DNA of 25,674 nucleotides, taken from NCBI GenBank assembly GCA_001931875.2, contig MSJH02000508.1:1-25674 (forward strand), given 5' to 3'. The notes beneath the pieces are model-generated. The model was not told where the DNA came from. It did no database searches and worked only from the letters and a program-made list of their open reading frames with translations. This DNA is from Byssochlamys sp. IMV 00236. Taxonomy: Eukaryota; Ascomycota; Eurotiomycetes; Eurotiales; Thermoascaceae. The position numbers were made by a program, and so were the translations under genes. Within the stretch, counting starts at the first letter, position 1. Each line of letters starts with the position of its first letter. Positions 11,516 through 20,814 of this stretch are shown here, piece after piece.

Positions 11516-12718
11516 TTATGCTTGCACAATTTGTTTATTATCATTTTGCCTTTGGTTCGACTTTTTCTTCTTTCCAACAAATTTAGGCGCACTATCTCCT
11601 TTTAATAATGGGTTATTTGCATATGTTCCTGCAGAAAATGCATCTCTTCCTCGTCTTGTAGAAGGTGTCATGGGTTCTTCATCATCTGAAGAAGACGATG
11701 ATGACGCTGAATCTATATTCTCTACAATGACTTGCTTTGATTTACTATCAATTGTCATCACTTTCCGTTTTGAACCCTCTGCTTTTTCAGACTGCTGTTT
11801 CCCGGATTTTCTTGTGTTGTCATCAAACAAATACATCTGTGAAAACAGTTCTCCATTGACCCTTGCCGCGTATCCAATAGATGCCGTCTCTTGTTTCTGT
11901 GGTTGATTCTGTTCAGCGCGTTTCCGTTTCGCTTCTGCAATCAACGCAGCTTCTTGATCAGAAGAAAGTATAGGCAAATGACAAAAAGTGCACGGACCCA
12001 CGCCTTCTGCAACACATATGATCTTTCCACAGTTCAAGCAGTTGGGTGCAACCATCAACAGTTCGTGCTTGGTTGCCTGGCATTGGCACGGTTTTCTCTT
12101 TTTGGTATCTGTTTTGATATTTAATTCCTTTAAGGCAGTTTCCAGTGTCATCTCTTTCTTCTTCTTTTTTTCCTGTTTTGGTTTATCTGTCAAAATGGCT
12201 GCGGATCGAAGATCGTTGTTGGATTTGTTTTTCTTTTTTGATTTTCGTAAGCTAAAGTAGATTTAGTATCCTGTCTAACTGCTTTTTCTTATTTACTTTG
12301 AAAAGTATTCCTCTTCCTTCTTGTGATGAACACTGATATTGACAGGCCATAGTGTCTCTTGAGGTTGCTGTGTAGCTGGCAAATCGGGAAAAGACTCTGG
12401 AGTGGGTGTATCCATACGGTTATTGCTACCACTAGCAACCACGGTAGTCGTGTTCTGTCGTTTCTCGGGATGAAATCGACGTTCTGTGAATTCTTCAATA
12501 AATTTTAAAGCATCTTCACTTAGTCCAACCATTTCCTATCCATAATGAATATGATATTCAATATTTATTTTCTCCCTTTTTACCATAAGGCGTTCACCAA
12601 AAGCTTCTGGCGTTTGTGTTGACATAAGATATGGGAGCACTTGTGAACGAATTGTTTCTGGGTCAAAGCCCAAGAAGACGCTCAGCTTGTCTTGTGCCCA
12701 AGTATCAAGTGTTGACAT
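11516..12718 (-). CDS. RQT4: Ribosome quality-control trigger factor Rqt4 / TRIP4 (ASC-1) homologue
   Basis: Three exons: 12718-12584, 12535-12297 and 12251-11516, giving 369 residues with consistent phases; the second intron has a TACTAAA branch site. The N-terminus (DTWAQDKLSVFLGF, then LPYLMSTQTPEAFGERL and LKFIEEFTERRF) matches the helical N-terminal domain of TRIP4/Rqt4. A C2HC5 zinc finger follows: C180-x-C182, H187, C196-x2-C199, C204, C212-x2-C215. The C-terminus is disordered, with a serine/acidic run and a basic end. No ASCH domain, present in animal TRIP4, is seen. In yeast and humans the RQT/ASC-1 complex (Slh1/ASCC3, Rqt3/ASCC2, Rqt4/TRIP4) splits stalled, ubiquitinated ribosomes. 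It diverges from RPS23. Confidence 0.88.
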
Positions 12719-13309
12719 ATAAAATAGGATAAAGTAAAGAGAGAAGCTTTATGATCATATTTGCTTAAGTAAATCCATTCCCAGATTAAATAAATAGTCA
12801 CAACAAGCTGCGGCAGAACACAAAGAGGGTCTTACTGTCCCCTAAGATGGATGCTGTCGAGCGATATGTCATTGTTGTTTTTGGAAAAACAACAAGAGAA
12901 AGAAGCATTGAAACCGCCAAAGATACAGTGTTTCCAACGAGCAATGTTGTATAATTCGAAAATTCATAATACAAAATATACAAAATAAGACATTTTGGGA
13001 CGGCATTGCTTGTTGGAAGCACTGTACATTTGTTAAAATAAGCTGTCAAAATATAAATTATACCAATTAATGCTACTATATCTTCAGTTTATCCTACATG
13101 ATGGCTTATCTCTTTATGCCATGTTTCTCAGGACAACACCCTCTGTTGGACAAAATTTGGTCCAAGAGAGTGAATGGTCCGAGTATGCGCAGCGTTCATT
13201 CGCTGAGTTTAAATAAACGGAAATCCAGTGTGAGCAAGTAGGAGGAAGCCCAAAAGGAAGAGCCAAGCTGGCAAATGGATTGTTCTTTCCTTTTTTATCA
13301 GATTTCATC
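12719..13309. promoter_or_regulatory. Divergent intergenic region, RQT4 / RPS23
   Basis: This 591-nt stretch contains both promoters and, on the minus strand, a membrane-protein-like fragment (separate entry). A second minus-strand frame at 13114-13323 overlaps the RPS23 promoter and start codon and looks like chance. Confidence 0.45.
12798..13049 (-). pseudogene. Possible relic of a FUSC/aromatic-acid-exporter-like membrane protein
   Basis: An open stretch without a convincing start encodes a hydrophobic helix, then a proline-turn-basic segment: TTLLVGNTVSLAVSMLL, SLVVFPKTTMTYRSTAS, ILGDSKTLF. The order (membrane helix, then FP, basic residues, then a leucine-rich helix) recalls the C-terminal part of membrane domains in fungal FUSC/ArAE-type transporters. 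The match covers only about 45 residues and I cannot verify it. It may be a decayed gene fragment or chance. Confidence 0.28.
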
Positions 13310-13944
13310 ATGGGTAAGATCATCTACAAAACATACATATAGAGAGAGAAGGGAGGGGTAAAGAGATGGATGAATGGATGGATGGAAGAAATACATATAT
13401 ATATAGATATAAAGTGGATTGCACAAACCAGCTTAAAAAAAAGAATGATGAGAGAGAGAGAGAGAATTTGACATGCTGAATGGAACCGTCATTAACAACA
13501 CAATTTGTAGGTAAGGGACAACCTAGAGGTTTGAACGCTGCTCGTAAGCTTCGTATTCACCGTCGTGATCAACGTTGGGCCGATAAACAATACAAGAAGA
13601 GAGCCCTTGGAACCGCCTACCGCTCATCTCCTTTCGGTGGTTCTTCTCACGCCAAGGGTATTGTTCTCGAAAAGATTGGTGTCGAAGCCAAGCAACCTAA
13701 CTCTGCCATTCGTAAGTGTGTTCGTGTTCAACTCATCAAGAACGGTAAGAAGGTCACTGCCTTCGTCCCCAATGACGGTTGTTTGAACTATGTTGACGAA
13801 AACGACGAAGTCTTGATTGCCGGTTTCGGTCGTAAGGGTCGTGCCGTCGGTGATATTCCTGGTGTCCGTTTCAAGATTGTCAAGGTCGCTGGTGTTTCCC
13901 TCCTTGCTTTGTACAAGGAAAAGAAGGAAAAGCCCAGATCTTAA
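13310..13944 (+). CDS. RPS23: 40S ribosomal protein uS12 (S23)
   Basis: A universally conserved decoding-centre protein of the small ribosomal subunit. The first coding exon is only ATGG (13310-13313), followed by a GTAAGA donor, a 197-nt intron with GGAT, GA and AT repeats, a TAG acceptor at 13510, and the main exon 13511-13944. The result is 145 residues starting [20 protein letters not shown], matching the known family length (143-145). Diagnostic motifs are present: [19 protein letters not shown], the PND loop (FVPNDGCLN, site of the conserved hydroxylated proline) and [15 protein letters not shown], ending KEKKEKPRS. The start was chosen because uS12 always begins MGKG. An ATG-like start at 13480 in the open frame lies inside the intron. 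AATAAA lies at 13972-13977. Codon bias is strong. Confidence 0.97.
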
Positions 13945-14344
13945 ATTGCTTCTATCTATTTTTGTCTGCAAAATAAAACAGTACATATTCTTGAACGTCA
14001 TTTAAATTTGTAGCAACCATTTGTAGTTTGAACTTTGCCCTGTCCCGTAAGAGTAGTAAAGAGGGTGAATAAACAAGGGGAAATAAAAAGAATTAATGTC
14101 GGTATATCGCCTCGGCAAATCCTGACGGGGGTCTTTATTAAACTATAGATAGGCCGATGCTTAAAGTGCTTTTGGAGGAGGTTCTAAAGGAGAAACACTT
14201 GAAATTAATCTTTATGCATTCCTTCATAGAGTCTTCAATAAAACCACGTGCGTGCAAGTACATTTAAAGTCCGTGCGATGAAAGGGTTTCGGGCCAAGGT
14301 TTTACTTATTCTTTTTCTTCTTTTTTTTTTTCTTTGTTCATAGA
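13945..14344. promoter_or_regulatory. Intergenic region, RPS23 3' UTR and next promoter; CACGTG E-box
   Basis: The 3' UTR of RPS23 is followed by the upstream region of the next + gene. A perfect class-B E-box CACGTG lies at 14245-14250, about 95 nt before the start codon. A T/C-rich tract at 14308-14335 leads to the ATG. Nothing else is recognised. Confidence 0.4.
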
Positions 14345-15691
14345 ATGTCTTTTAAAGCCAAACAACGAGCTAAGCACGGTCATTTGTTTGGTGATGGTAA
14401 GTATAATTCAAGCAGATATTCAAGCACATTACTAATACTTGTAATAGATCCTTTAAATGCAGCACTAGTTAGCAGCACAGATGACCCTCTTTTTGCACCC
14501 ACCAAGAGCAGCCAAAGCACGAGGACAAGCTCACCAGTGAAAGTAGATCCATTATCACGCAATGATATAGACTCTAGCAGCAGTACGCCACTCTTTTCTC
14601 GCCGTACAAAAGCAGAAAGTATATTTGGAGACATTGATGTTTCAAAACTCGGTAGGCGATCTCCAAATTCTCTAAGGTCAAACAAACCACTTGAAGAAGA
14701 CGAGGACTTGTTTGGTGGGGCGAGAAGAGCTCCCAAAAAACCTCCTTCGATAGAAAGTAATGGTGATTCTATGCGAAAACAACAACCAGTGAAAATAACA
14801 ACAACAACAACAAAACCTCTTGTCCATCCTTCATCACCTGTAAAAGTATCAACAAATCCGCCATCCCCTGCCAAAACTCCTACGCCACCTACGCCCATAA
14901 AGCCTTCTGTAGAAGATACCAAATCGTCTTCATTTTTTGCGTCTGCTAGTCGATTCTTCAAGTCATCAAGCAGTACAAAACCTTCTGCTTCAACCTCCAC
15001 ATCCTCCTCTGTTTCGAGTGATATACAAAATCAGCCTGTACCTCCGTCTGTAACACTACCATCACCGCCACCAGTGGACAAAACTGTAGTATCTGTTCAA
15101 CAACAACAACAAACAGACCCACCTCAACTGCAGGTGGTAAATAGACAAGTAGAAGAAGAAGAAGAAGAAAATGATACCAATGATGCAATTCCAGTGATCG
15201 AAGATGAGGCTACACGAGCATTTGCAGATGAAACCATATCTTTCTCGACACATGCCATCAACTATACAACCAGCTTAACACCAGATTTACTAATAGACGG
15301 AATAGATTCCCTTAAAGTACGTACACCATTATCGCCTTCTGTAAGTTCACCTACACACACTACTACTACTACTACTACTGGAGGCGGCGTAGAGCTAGAT
15401 CCTTGGGCATTATCTATCTCATTAGAGCCCTCTGTAAGCTCACCTATAACCAGAGTACCTGTTCAAGAGATTGAACCACAAAAGAGAAGAGTATTTGCAG
15501 ATTTGATCACAAGTTGGAACACAGGACAGATACATCGAGAGAGAGAAGAAGTGGATCCTGATCAATTCTTTCATCATATCGCAGAGGAACAAAGAGACGT
15601 TGGATTCGCAGGCATTAGTAATGATTCACCTATTAAAGCTGCCCCGACAAGTGTAAATATTTGGGAAGAGGTAGAAAATCCTTGGAGCTAA
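14345..15691 (+). CDS. Ser/Thr/Pro-rich, largely disordered protein with DPLF/LFG motifs
   Basis: The frame is open from ATG 14345 to TAA 15691. A near-perfect intron (GTAAGT donor at 14397, TACTAAT branch site, TAATAG acceptor ending 14447) sits inside it; spliced exons 14345-14396 and 14448-15691 give 431 residues. The N-terminus is basic (MSFKAKQRAKHGHLFGDDPL). It is followed by short acidic-hydrophobic motifs (DDPLFAP, ESIFGDIDVS, EDLFGG), a long low-complexity Ser/Pro/Thr region, a Glu run, and a better conserved tail (RRVFADLITSWNTG, then VDPDQFFHHIAEE and NIWEEVENPWS). DPLF/LF[DEG]-type motifs are common in endocytic and sorting adaptors, so a trafficking role is possible. No family is recognised. 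It converges on the bHLH gene with 78 nt between the stops. Confidence 0.75.
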   Translation: MSFKAKQRAKHGHLFGDGKYNSSRYSSTLLILVIDPLNAALVSSTDDPLFAPTKSSQSTRTSSPVKVDPLSRNDIDSSSSTPLFSRRTKAESIFGDIDVSKLGRRSPNSLRSNKPLEEDEDLFGGARRAPKKPPSIESNGDSMRKQQPVKITTTTTKPLVHPSSPVKVSTNPPSPAKTPTPPTPIKPSVEDTKSSSFFASASRFFKSSSSTKPSASTSTSSSVSSDIQNQPVPPSVTLPSPPPVDKTVVSVQQQQQTDPPQLQVVNRQVEEEEEENDTNDAIPVIEDEATRAFADETISFSTHAINYTTSLTPDLLIDGIDSLKVRTPLSPSVSSPTHTTTTTTTGGGVELDPWALSISLEPSVSSPITRVPVQEIEPQKRRVFADLITSWNTGQIHREREEVDPDQFFHHIAEEQRDVGFAGISNDSPIKAAPTSVNIWEEVENPWS

Positions 15692-15769
15692 AATAAAAAA
15701 AAAAATAGTTTATTTGTATAAAAACAAGAGATACATATAATAATACAATAAAAAGCACGGGGGAATATT

Positions 15770-16817
15770 TTAAAGTCTGTCTTGGTGTAGACACAGTTCG
15801 TTTAAGGTTTTCTCCAAATCTTGTATTTTCTGATGGTAGTCCTGTACCTGCTGTTGTAATTGGCGCATATGTTCAACTGATTTCTTTAGGATAATACCTT
15901 TATTTGGCTTATTGTTAGGTCCTAAAGTGGCATTTTCTAATGCATTCTCAGGTAATAGACTACATAGTTCCTGAATTCGATCATTGATATTATCTCGCCG
16001 CCTTCTTTCAACTATATACACATTTTAATTATTTCCTCTCTCTCTCATATAAATATCTAGACATTACCTGCATTATGAGATTCCCTTCTTCGTCTACGCT
16101 TCTCTATCATGATTTGCATACTAAACATGTATAAGATTCTGTTTATCAAAAAAAACAAAAAAAAAAAAACACTTACTTCATCTGTGCCGCATAATCATCT
16201 TCAAAACTTCGAGGAATTGAATTATTCGATGACGAACTAGGGATATGGCCGGTACTTGTGGTCGTAGTAGGTTGAAAAGCAAAATCATAACCCATATTTG
16301 CCGGCGCAGACATAGCCAAAGAATGTGTCGATTCTAAACTACTGCTTGGCATAAACACTGGATGATGATTGTTGTTATTAAACACAACATCTTGTCTACC
16401 GTGACTTAAATCTGTCATGTTGGAAGAAGACCTTCGATGGATATCCATAGGAAAAGCAGACTACGGTTCCCAATAAGTTTATGTTTTAATGAAAATTAAA
16501 CTTACCGTTGGATGTCCAGTCGAACTAAACGATTCACTTCTGCCATACATCGGATACTCGGCATTATTATCTTCTTCATAGTCTTGGTGAGATAATGAAT
16601 TCATAAGGAAGGCATCGTTAAAGTCCAGCGGCTCTGAAGAGGGTGAATCTCGGTTATTGCCGCTGTTCACATCAGATAATGGATGAGTAGGTGGCAATTG
16701 TCCTGTCGCCATCAAATGGTAAGGTGTAGGATGTCTAAGTCTCAGTGGTTGTTGTGCTTTTTGCTGTTGCTGTTGTTGTTGTTGTTGTTGCTGCTGCTGC
16801 TGTAGCTGCTGTGGCAT
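15770..16817 (-). CDS. bHLH-leucine-zipper transcription factor, MiT/TFE-like
   Basis: Four exons: 16817-16506, 16460-16177, 16120-16068 and 16011-15770, giving 296 residues with all phases agreeing. The N-terminus is MPQQL followed by 14 glutamines, then a disordered Ser/Asn/Pro-rich region (HPTPYHLMATGQLPP and others). The DNA-binding domain starts at about residue 205: a basic stretch EKRRRRRESHNAVERRRRDN with His214, Glu218 and Arg222, the class-B set that reads CACGTG. Helix 1 follows (INDRIQELCSLLP), a loop, helix 2 (NKGIILKKSVEHMRQLQQQ) and a short zipper. INDRI-EL and NKG-ILK-SV closely recall MITF/TFE. Function is inferred: sequence-specific regulation in the nucleus, perhaps metabolic or lysosome/vacuole control. 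One intron splits the basic region, between HNA and VERRRR. The start at 16817 is the first ATG before the poly-Q. Confidence 0.9.
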
Positions 16818-17095
16818 AATATTTGAAGTAAACAAAAAAAAAAAAGAGAAAAAGCAACTCAATGGGTAAAAAATAGAAAGGGACAGTGGAGTACAAAAAT
16901 ATAATGAACGTATCCAATCAGAATTAAATAAAATGCAAAAATCATTTGCATATAAAAATGCTTGTTTATCAATGAAAGGAGTCGAAGAAGGGGAGGGAGC
17001 AAAGGGTTCAGCATTAAACAATACCAAAGAACATATATAAGTTACTTTATATAAATAGCTTACGATTATCTTTTCTTTCTCTTTCTCTTATTCAA
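16818..17095. promoter_or_regulatory. Divergent promoter, bHLH gene / cell-wall protein gene
   Basis: A 278-nt region between the start codons. For the + gene there are TATA-like elements TATATAA (17034-17040) and TATATAAA (17048-17055), then a C/T-rich leader (17067-17092). Confidence 0.5.
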
Positions 17096-17747
17096 ATGCT
17101 TCTCTTGGTCTTGTTTTTTTTCTGTTTTCAGGGATTATTGGCTCTATCTACGTTTAATGTTACGTTACCTGAGCCTAATGCACCTTTTGTTGCAGGACAA
17201 ATGTTACCTATAAGTTATACCTTACCAGATGATCCAAATTTATCTCGCAGTAAGACATATAAAAAAAGGAAAAAACAGACTATTTATTGATTTATAGCTT
17301 TACACCTATCCATTCTCTTTACCACAACCGATCCCTCTCTTAACCATACTGAAGCAGTTATCACTTCAAACGCAGACACATCACAGAGCTTTACTTTCAG
17401 AAGGGTTTATAATACCACAGTTTATTATGAGCATCAATTGAGTGTAAGCTATATATAAAGTAACAAAAAAACAAAAAAAAGATAAATAACATGCTACGTA
17501 GTATTCCATTCCGAACAATACACATCCTGGTCAGTACTCTATCGTCTTTGTTGACTCGATCACTGGTACAAAAGAATCTGTACCAATTACTGTTCGACCT
17601 TATGCTCAACCTGCTCCGCCTGCTCGTCCTTCTGGAAAACCATTCTTTGTCATCAGTGAAGCCCCTGCATACGTTGTGGTTACATTGTCATCAATGACCA
17701 CTTATTGCTCTCTTGTAGTTTTCATTATTACCTATTTAGCATTATGA
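17096..17747 (+). CDS. Small secreted, probably GPI-anchored Kre9/Knh1-like protein
   Basis: Three exons, 17096-17249, 17298-17443 and 17502-17747, give 181 residues with matching phases. It has a signal peptide (MLLLVLFFFCFQGLLALS) and then a compact beta-sandwich-like region: FNVTLPEPNAPFVAGQMLPI, a central SILFTTTDPSLN, and GQYSIVFVDS. This layout (N-terminal P-N-x-x-F-x-A-G-x-x-x-P-I-S-Y motif and a late G-x-Y-x-I-x-F) fits the Kre9/Knh1 N-terminal family (Ser-Thr-rich GPI-anchored proteins). A short Pro/Ala linker precedes a hydrophobic C-terminus (CSLVVFIITYLAL) preceded by small residues, as in GPI-attachment signals. N-glycosylation sites are present (NVT, NHT, NTT, NNT). Role inferred: cell surface or wall. 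Confidence 0.75.
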
Positions 17748-18132
17748 ATTACCCTCTCCTTCTTCTAGTTATTTGTGATTAATAAATATATACATATATA
17801 TATATTTTATCAACCCTATCTATAAATTGAACCTCTTTATCATGAGAACTCCTAGCAAAAAGTTTCTCTCTGTGTTACATTCAAGCACTTTAGCTGATAC
17901 AGATTTCATTTTTCTGTATGAAAGAATATGCTCTGTTAATTCTCATGTACTACGGCTGCATTTTTACAGTCTTGTCCATCTTTAATCGCTTGTAATTAGG
18001 AATACGAATGAGTTAATAGTCACTGCCTTTTATTTTTGGGGAGGTACAGCAATACTTTTTGTCCCATGGAGCTTTTGCCCATCTCTGTGGCTAATGTAGT
18101 GTTTCGTATTTGGAAATACAAAAATTAGATGG

Positions 18133-18171
<39 letters not shown>

Positions 18172-18444
18172 CAACACTACATGCACCAGAAAATAGACTA
18201 GCGCTACGAGCGTTTCTTTGGGGCGTTATCTACATTGTCACTTTAAAACCTGACGATACCAGAGTCTCTGCCTAACTTAAGGCTATCCAATTCACTCTTT
18301 CTGATGCAAGGTACTATGTCATCATAATTACTGGTCTTTGTTGATAGCATATGACAACATAAAATTAGAATAAATAACAACATTCCTTTTTATCATTTTT
18401 TCTTCTTGAAAAGAAACAGACCAATATGATGGCTTTACAAAGTC
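17748..18444. other. Intergenic region without genes; poly(A) element
   Basis: The 3' UTR of the wall-protein gene (AATAAA near 17781) is followed by unassigned DNA. The only structure is the poly(A) tract with flanking inverted repeats, given separately. No credible frame was found on either strand. Confidence 0.5.
18088..18190. repeat. 36-nt poly(A) flanked by short inverted repeats
   Basis: A run of 36 adenines (18133-18168) lies between ATGTAGTGTT (18094-18103) and its exact reverse complement AACACTACAT (18173-18182). Outside these, after three unmatched bases, TGG (18088-18090) pairs with CCA (18186-18188). The right border AACACTACATGCACCAGA (18173-18190) recurs with one change at 25162-25179. 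This may be a tiny non-autonomous element. Confidence 0.4.
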
Positions 18445-19120
18445 ATGTTTAACGTGAATGCTATACATTCAAAAGTTCAAGCTTCACTGAAGAAGCACAT
18501 CGATTCTATCCTGGAGGAAATTGAAGTAAGATATTTCTGCAACGTCTTGAGTTTGTTCATTAGCTTTCTTTTTTACCTTCAAAAACTTGGCAATTTGGAT
18601 TGCCTTAAAGAAGCCACTTCGGTTGATGGACAGCAACCCCCAATGAAGAAGAATTCTTAAATGAAAACGCACATGATGCTGATTCTGGTGCCCAGTTGGA
18701 GTCTGCTAGTTCTTCTGGCTCCAAATTTCCTGACTGCAATCTATCTACTGCCAAGTTTTTTGGCAACTTTGTGAATGGAAGTAGTTCAATAAGCGTAACC
18801 TACCACTAAAATGTAACGAGCCTCCAATTATGTTTCTAGCCTGTTTCTATCTCTTTATTTACTTTTGATTTATTCGTTTTAGGAGTAATAAGCGTTTGAA
18901 TGAGATATCAAACTCTATGCTCTCGGTTAGTGAGTCTCCATCTTATTGTAATCATAGTGCTCATCCTCTCTCTTTTTTTTTTTTTTTTTTTTTTTTCTAC
19001 GCATAGACTAATGTAGTTGTAATAGAAGGACAAAAAAGCTATCGATTCACGACGCCTGACCACAGTTCCGATGATTCGTATCGTCCAAAGTTTAGAAAAG
19101 CTCAATTGAACGTGTTATAA
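18445..19120 (+). pseudogene. Probable decayed multi-exon gene, unknown family
   Basis: Coding-like pieces appear in order. Exon 1, 18445-18525, starts MFNVNAIHSKVQASLKKHID and ends at a good GTAAGA donor. A second piece at about 18585-18810 reads LGNLDCLKEATSVDGQQPP, then after a +1 shift at CCCCC (18637-18641) NEEEFLNENAHDADSG and SKFPDCNLSTAKFFGNF. A third, 18883-18925, is NKRLNEISNSML. A last exon, 19007-19120, is TNVVVIEGQKSYRFT then SYRPKFRKAQLNVL and stop. The last two join well (GTTAGT donor, T24-tract, CATAG acceptor). Exons 1 and 2 lack a usable acceptor in phase, the second is frame-shifted, and the join from the second to the third is out of phase. I infer a broken gene. An undetected exon or sequencing error in the C5 tract is the alternative. 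Confidence 0.45.
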
Positions 19121-19426
19121 GACCTAGTACACTTTGGAACGTCTTTTTCATCAGACCATTCCATAATAATGAGAAAGTATAAAGCATATGAACGAGACCA
19201 AAATTAAAACAGGTCTCTTCGTGAACATGGATTGCTTGATACGTAACGCGCCTTCTTGAAAATGAGAACACAGAATTCTTTGTAGAAAGAGATATCGCAC
19301 TGACTCTTCGCTTATTCGTATAAATTGTATAATAAGATTTGTATAATGAGAAGTTTTATTCTCAAAAAGGGATGTCTAATAAGACTATTTATCACATCTT
19401 ATGTAATTACATTACTACTATTGGTG
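19121..19426. other. Intergenic, convergent side of the PLD gene
   Basis: 306 nt between the last exon of the decayed gene and the PLD stop. Only a 6-bp hairpin GAGACC/GGTCTC (19194-19217) stands out. No coding potential. Confidence 0.4.
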
Positions 19427-19534
19427 TTAAAACTCTTTCCATAGAGCATCAAACTGCGCCTGGAACTCTTGAATACAAAGAGGAATATTGGTAATAAGTA
19501 CATTTTCTCTATTCTTGAAACGAGCCCTAGTATT

Positions 19535-19569
<35 letters not shown>

Positions 19570-20814
19570 AAAAAAAAAGTGTAAGTTTGAGATTGACCTT
19601 GAATGTGATTTTTTACCCTTTGGACCAGTTGAAACTTCCGTTCACTAGCGTTTGACCGTCGACAATGACAAATTTATTATGCATGTAGCCCTGGCTATAT
19701 AAATATATACAGTATCAGACACACAAGGGCTTAGACGAATAGGACAAATACTTACGTATGATCCGTCTTAAAGGGTATACCATATGATTCCGATAGTCTT
19801 TTTGCATCTGCACCTTTACCTGCCGCCTGTTGATTATCAGTAATAATTCGAATAGCTACCTTTCGTTTCTTGGCGGCAATGAGTGCATTTGCAATATCAT
19901 CGTCCGTGAATGCAAATACGCAGATATCCAATGTCTTTGTGGCCGAGTTTAGTACAGAAATGAATGCCTACTTTATAGTATAAACTTTTTTTTGTTCAGC
20001 TCTTTTATATACATATAAACATCACCTTAAAGCTTTCTTTTGAAGGGAAAAAGAAGGCTTTAGCAAAGTAACCGTTGGGTAGGGAATTGGATGAAGTCAT
20101 GTCTAGGAAATACTTGTGGATTGCCTTGGCACCTGCTCCTTCTTTTACAACAGAAAGAGCTGTTTCATTGGACGGTACGAGTTGATCGCCGTTCTTCTTC
20201 TTACGGGGCGATTGCTTTTTCTTAGGTGTATCCTTGACAGGTACAATGGCATTTACATCATCATCATCTACTTTAGGTGGTACATAATCATCATCCGAGT
20301 CGCCAAATTCATCTTCAAAGTCCTCTTCCTCCTCACGCCACGATAAATCATCGTCATCATGTATCCGTTGATTCTTCTTTTCTTCCTTTACTGGCTTTTC
20401 GAAAACAGGCTTTTCGGACATAGGATACTTATCCCCGTTCAAGGCCGATTCAACAGCAGATACTACACAGACTTGCATCCATTCGACCAAAGCACGCTCT
20501 CGATCAAAATGACACGCCTTGGATGCACTCTCAAAGATCGTATTCACTGTTCGTAATGTATTACTGGGACTATTGGATTTATTGGATATGAGCCTTTTGA
20601 TATGTTGAGTTGCTTCTTGCTTTAGCTCTGCGTCACTGGAAATACTATGCGCGCATCGCATCGACTAATAGAAAACAGTTTTAAAATTTTTTTTTTCTCT
20701 TTGTTCCTAAAGTCGTACCTTATCCAGAAAGGCATTAAAGTTATTATCCTTGAAATCTTTAATAGAAAGCGCTGGTGGCTTTGGTATACAAAATAGTTGG
20801 TATAGTTGATCCAT
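19427..20814 (-). CDS. Phospholipase D-like nuclease (single HKD motif)
   Basis: Five exons: 20814-20719, 20664-20026, 19967-19756, 19694-19617 and 19526-19427, giving 374 residues, all phases agreeing. The N-terminal 100 residues are helical. Then comes an acidic stretch (EEEEDFEDEFGDSDDDY) and a basic patch (KKKQSPRKKKN) that may be a nuclear localisation signal. The PLD-like domain covers about residues 225-374: an AFISVLNSATKTLDICVFAF strand-helix, DDIANALIAAKKRKVAIRII, and the HKD motif GYMHNKFVIVDG (H321, K323, D328) followed by NGSFNWSKGA and the family end NRENVLI. With one HKD motif, such enzymes work as dimers. Relatives include Nuc-type endonucleases and PLD6/Zucchini; this one lacks the PLD6 membrane anchor. 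Substrate unknown; DNA or RNA is inferred. Intron 4 holds a 40-nt poly-pyrimidine tract (plus-strand A tract 19536-19578). Confidence 0.9.

Noticed and set aside
13114..13323. 69-codon minus-strand frame before RPS23
   Set aside because: Overlaps the RPS23 start and promoter; no recognisable features.
13330..13460. GGAT/GA/AT repeats as a possible repeat array
   Set aside because: Simple microsatellites within the RPS23 intron; no spacer structure, so not CRISPR-like.
13480..13510. Upstream in-frame start for RPS23
   Set aside because: uS12 always begins MGKG; these codons are the end of the intron and the ATGG exon at 13310 restores the right N-terminus.
16735..16917. Minus-strand Ala/Thr-rich frame
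   Set aside because: Frame-shifted reading of the poly-Gln codons of the bHLH gene.
17821..17947. 8-bp inverted repeat CATGAGAA/TTCTCATG
   Set aside because: Arms are about 90 nt apart and short; expected by chance.
19527..19616. Poly(A) tract as a retroposon tail
   Set aside because: It lies inside PLD intron 4 and reads as a pyrimidine tract before the acceptor on the transcribed strand.
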